From NCBI RefSeq assembly GCF_016861695.1, contig NZ_BOLP01000010.1, forward strand, positions 1 through 64,000: a stretch of 64,000 nucleotides of DNA. Direction: 5' to 3'. Positions 63,226 to 64,000 of this stretch are shown here, piece by piece. Source of the DNA: Levilactobacillus andaensis. GTDB taxonomy: Bacteria > Bacillota > Bacilli > Lactobacillales > Lactobacillaceae. Positions within the stretch are counted from its first letter, which is position 1, and every line of letters starts with the position of its first letter. The position numbers and the translations under genes are program-made. The notes under the pieces are model-generated. The model worked only from the letters and a program-made list of their open reading frames with translations, ran no database searches and was not told where the DNA came from.

Positions 63226-64000
63226 TTAGGGCAAAATCGTGTAGGTCGTACGCTGACTGTTGGTTAAGAAAGTTTGGGTAACATCTATGAGGTCCGTGAA
63301 CTGCATCCCCTCAAGTGTCGCCAGCTCATCAAAAATGGTGGCTCCCGCAAATAACGGTCCGTCATACTGGTTGGCAATGGCTTCGACCGAATTGATGGCT
63401 CCAATGATGCGACCAATGGCCTCACGCTTAACCAATTCAAACTGGCTCTCCGCCGCCTTCAACTGCGCTGGTGCATCGTCCAAAATCGCCGTCAGCTCAC
63501 TGATAAAGGTTTCTGGGTCATCCGTGTCACCAGCCAATTGGGCAAACTGCGCCCCACGTTGGACTTGGAAGTCATAGCCAAAGCTGTCGTCGATCACGTT
63601 GGCATCGTACAGCCGCAAATAATTATCGCTGGTATCATTAAATAGCAGGTCAAACAATAACGACAAAGCCACGCTGTAAGCCAAACCGGCCCGGCCACTT
63701 GGGACCTCATTGAAGCCCCGAATACCGATGCTGACCTTAGGCCGGGTCACGGATAAATGACGGGTCACGGTTGGCACGATGTCACCCGGTGTCGTTTGGG
63801 GGCTCGGAATCCGTTTAATCGGCTCAGCGGGGCCAAAGTCTTTGCTAGCCTGATTGGCAGTCACCCAGTCCAAGGTTTCTTCTGGGTCGAGTTGCCCCAC
63901 GACCACCAAGCTCATGTTGCTGGGCTGATAGAACGTGTTGTACGCCGCATACAGGTCATCGGCGGTAATTTTGTCGATAGAATCCACGGTCCCGGCGATA
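63226..64000 (-). CDS. M16 family peptidase, C-terminal part (YmfH-like), cut by window edge
   Basis: The reading frame is open to the right edge (upstream residues IAGT precede VDSIDKITADDL). The visible 258 residues comprise the end of the first M16 lobe (FYQPSNMSLVVVGQLD) and the inactive second lobe, so the HxxEH zinc site is off the window. It is placed next to rodZ/ymfM and pgsA as in Bacillus ymfFH, which supports YmfH. The true start is outside. Confidence 0.85.
   Translation of the reverse strand, partial: IAGTVDSIDKITADDLYAAYNTFYQPSNMSLVVVGQLDPEETLDWVTANQASKDFGPAEPIKRIPSPQTTPGDIVPTVTRHLSVTRPKVSIGIRGFNEVPSGRAGLAYSVALSLLFDLLFNDTSDNYLRLYDANVIDDSFGYDFQVQRGAQFAQLAGDTDDPETFISELTAILDDAPAQLKAAESQFELVKREAIGRIIGAINSVEAIANQYDGPLFAGATIFDELATLEGMQFTDLIDVTQTFLTNSQRTTYTILP

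Noticed and set aside
1-64000. CRISPR array, tRNA genes, prophage or complete insertion sequence
   Set aside because: No regularly spaced short direct repeats, no cloverleaf candidate, no integrase/transposase or phage structural genes were seen.

Overview
This window is a low-to-mid GC Firmicutes chromosome and the gene order is that of a Lactobacillaceae species (Lactiplantibacillus/Levilactobacillus type; I cannot name the species). The indications are an LPQTG surface protein, comGA-GG followed by a YtxK-type methyltransferase and ackA, divergent ccpA/pepQ, a T-box alaS, and the chain ireB-ruvX-yrzB / zapA-cvpA-mutS2. Most genes lie on the minus strand.

Layout. 1-260 holds two tandem promoters and the leader of an rRNA operon that reads leftward off the window. 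486-8079 is housekeeping: S1 protein and cyclophilin, PgpA-like protein, DedA, the yunD-yutD-yutF-membrane protein operon, a phosphoesterase and an aldo/keto reductase. 8534-16897 carries an amino acid permease, ackA with its YtxK partner, the complete seven-gene comG competence pseudopilus operon and yebC. 17180-23417 has a fused binding protein/permease with its ATPase, and a 1309-residue Ser/Ala-rich LPQTG surface protein with BspA-type leucine-rich repeats. 25016-33761 contains ccpA/pepQ, DUF948 and YtxH-like envelope proteins, mscS, a CBS protein and murI-rdgB-yfcE. 33832-62101 is dense in DNA repair and recombination genes: mutS2, ruvX, dinB, ruvAB, mutSL, recA and cinA, plus trxA, zapA/cvpA, alaS, cshB/nrnA, ymdB/rny and pgsA. 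62174-64000 has rodZ and the end of an M16 peptidase gene (ymfH-like).

The most unusual content is a family of intergenic, non-coding, highly structured repeats between 29.8 and 61.5 kb. Each full copy (about 455-550 bp) is a pair of related modules in inverted orientation, here called A (about 160 bp) and B (about 190 bp). Each module folds into a closing stem plus internal hairpins. Several stems differ in sequence between copies but keep their pairing. Two copies are bounded by 16-17 bp terminal inverted repeats. Seven loci are seen: four complete, three truncated or decayed. All lie between operons and in either orientation relative to transcription. I do not recognise the family; it looks like a MITE-like structured element or a repeated structured RNA.

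A second notable signal is a 16-bp box (consensus TTTTACGGAGWTAACT, one mismatch between copies) placed 24-25 nt upstream of the start codons of both competence operons, comG and cinA. It is a candidate binding box for the alternative competence sigma factor of this lineage. Other regulatory signals include a cre site at the ccpA promoter, a LexA-type box before ruvAB and an alanyl T-box. Start sites were chosen from Shine-Dalgarno spacing and often differ from the longest reading frame; one (the YtxK-type methyltransferase) appears to use CTG.
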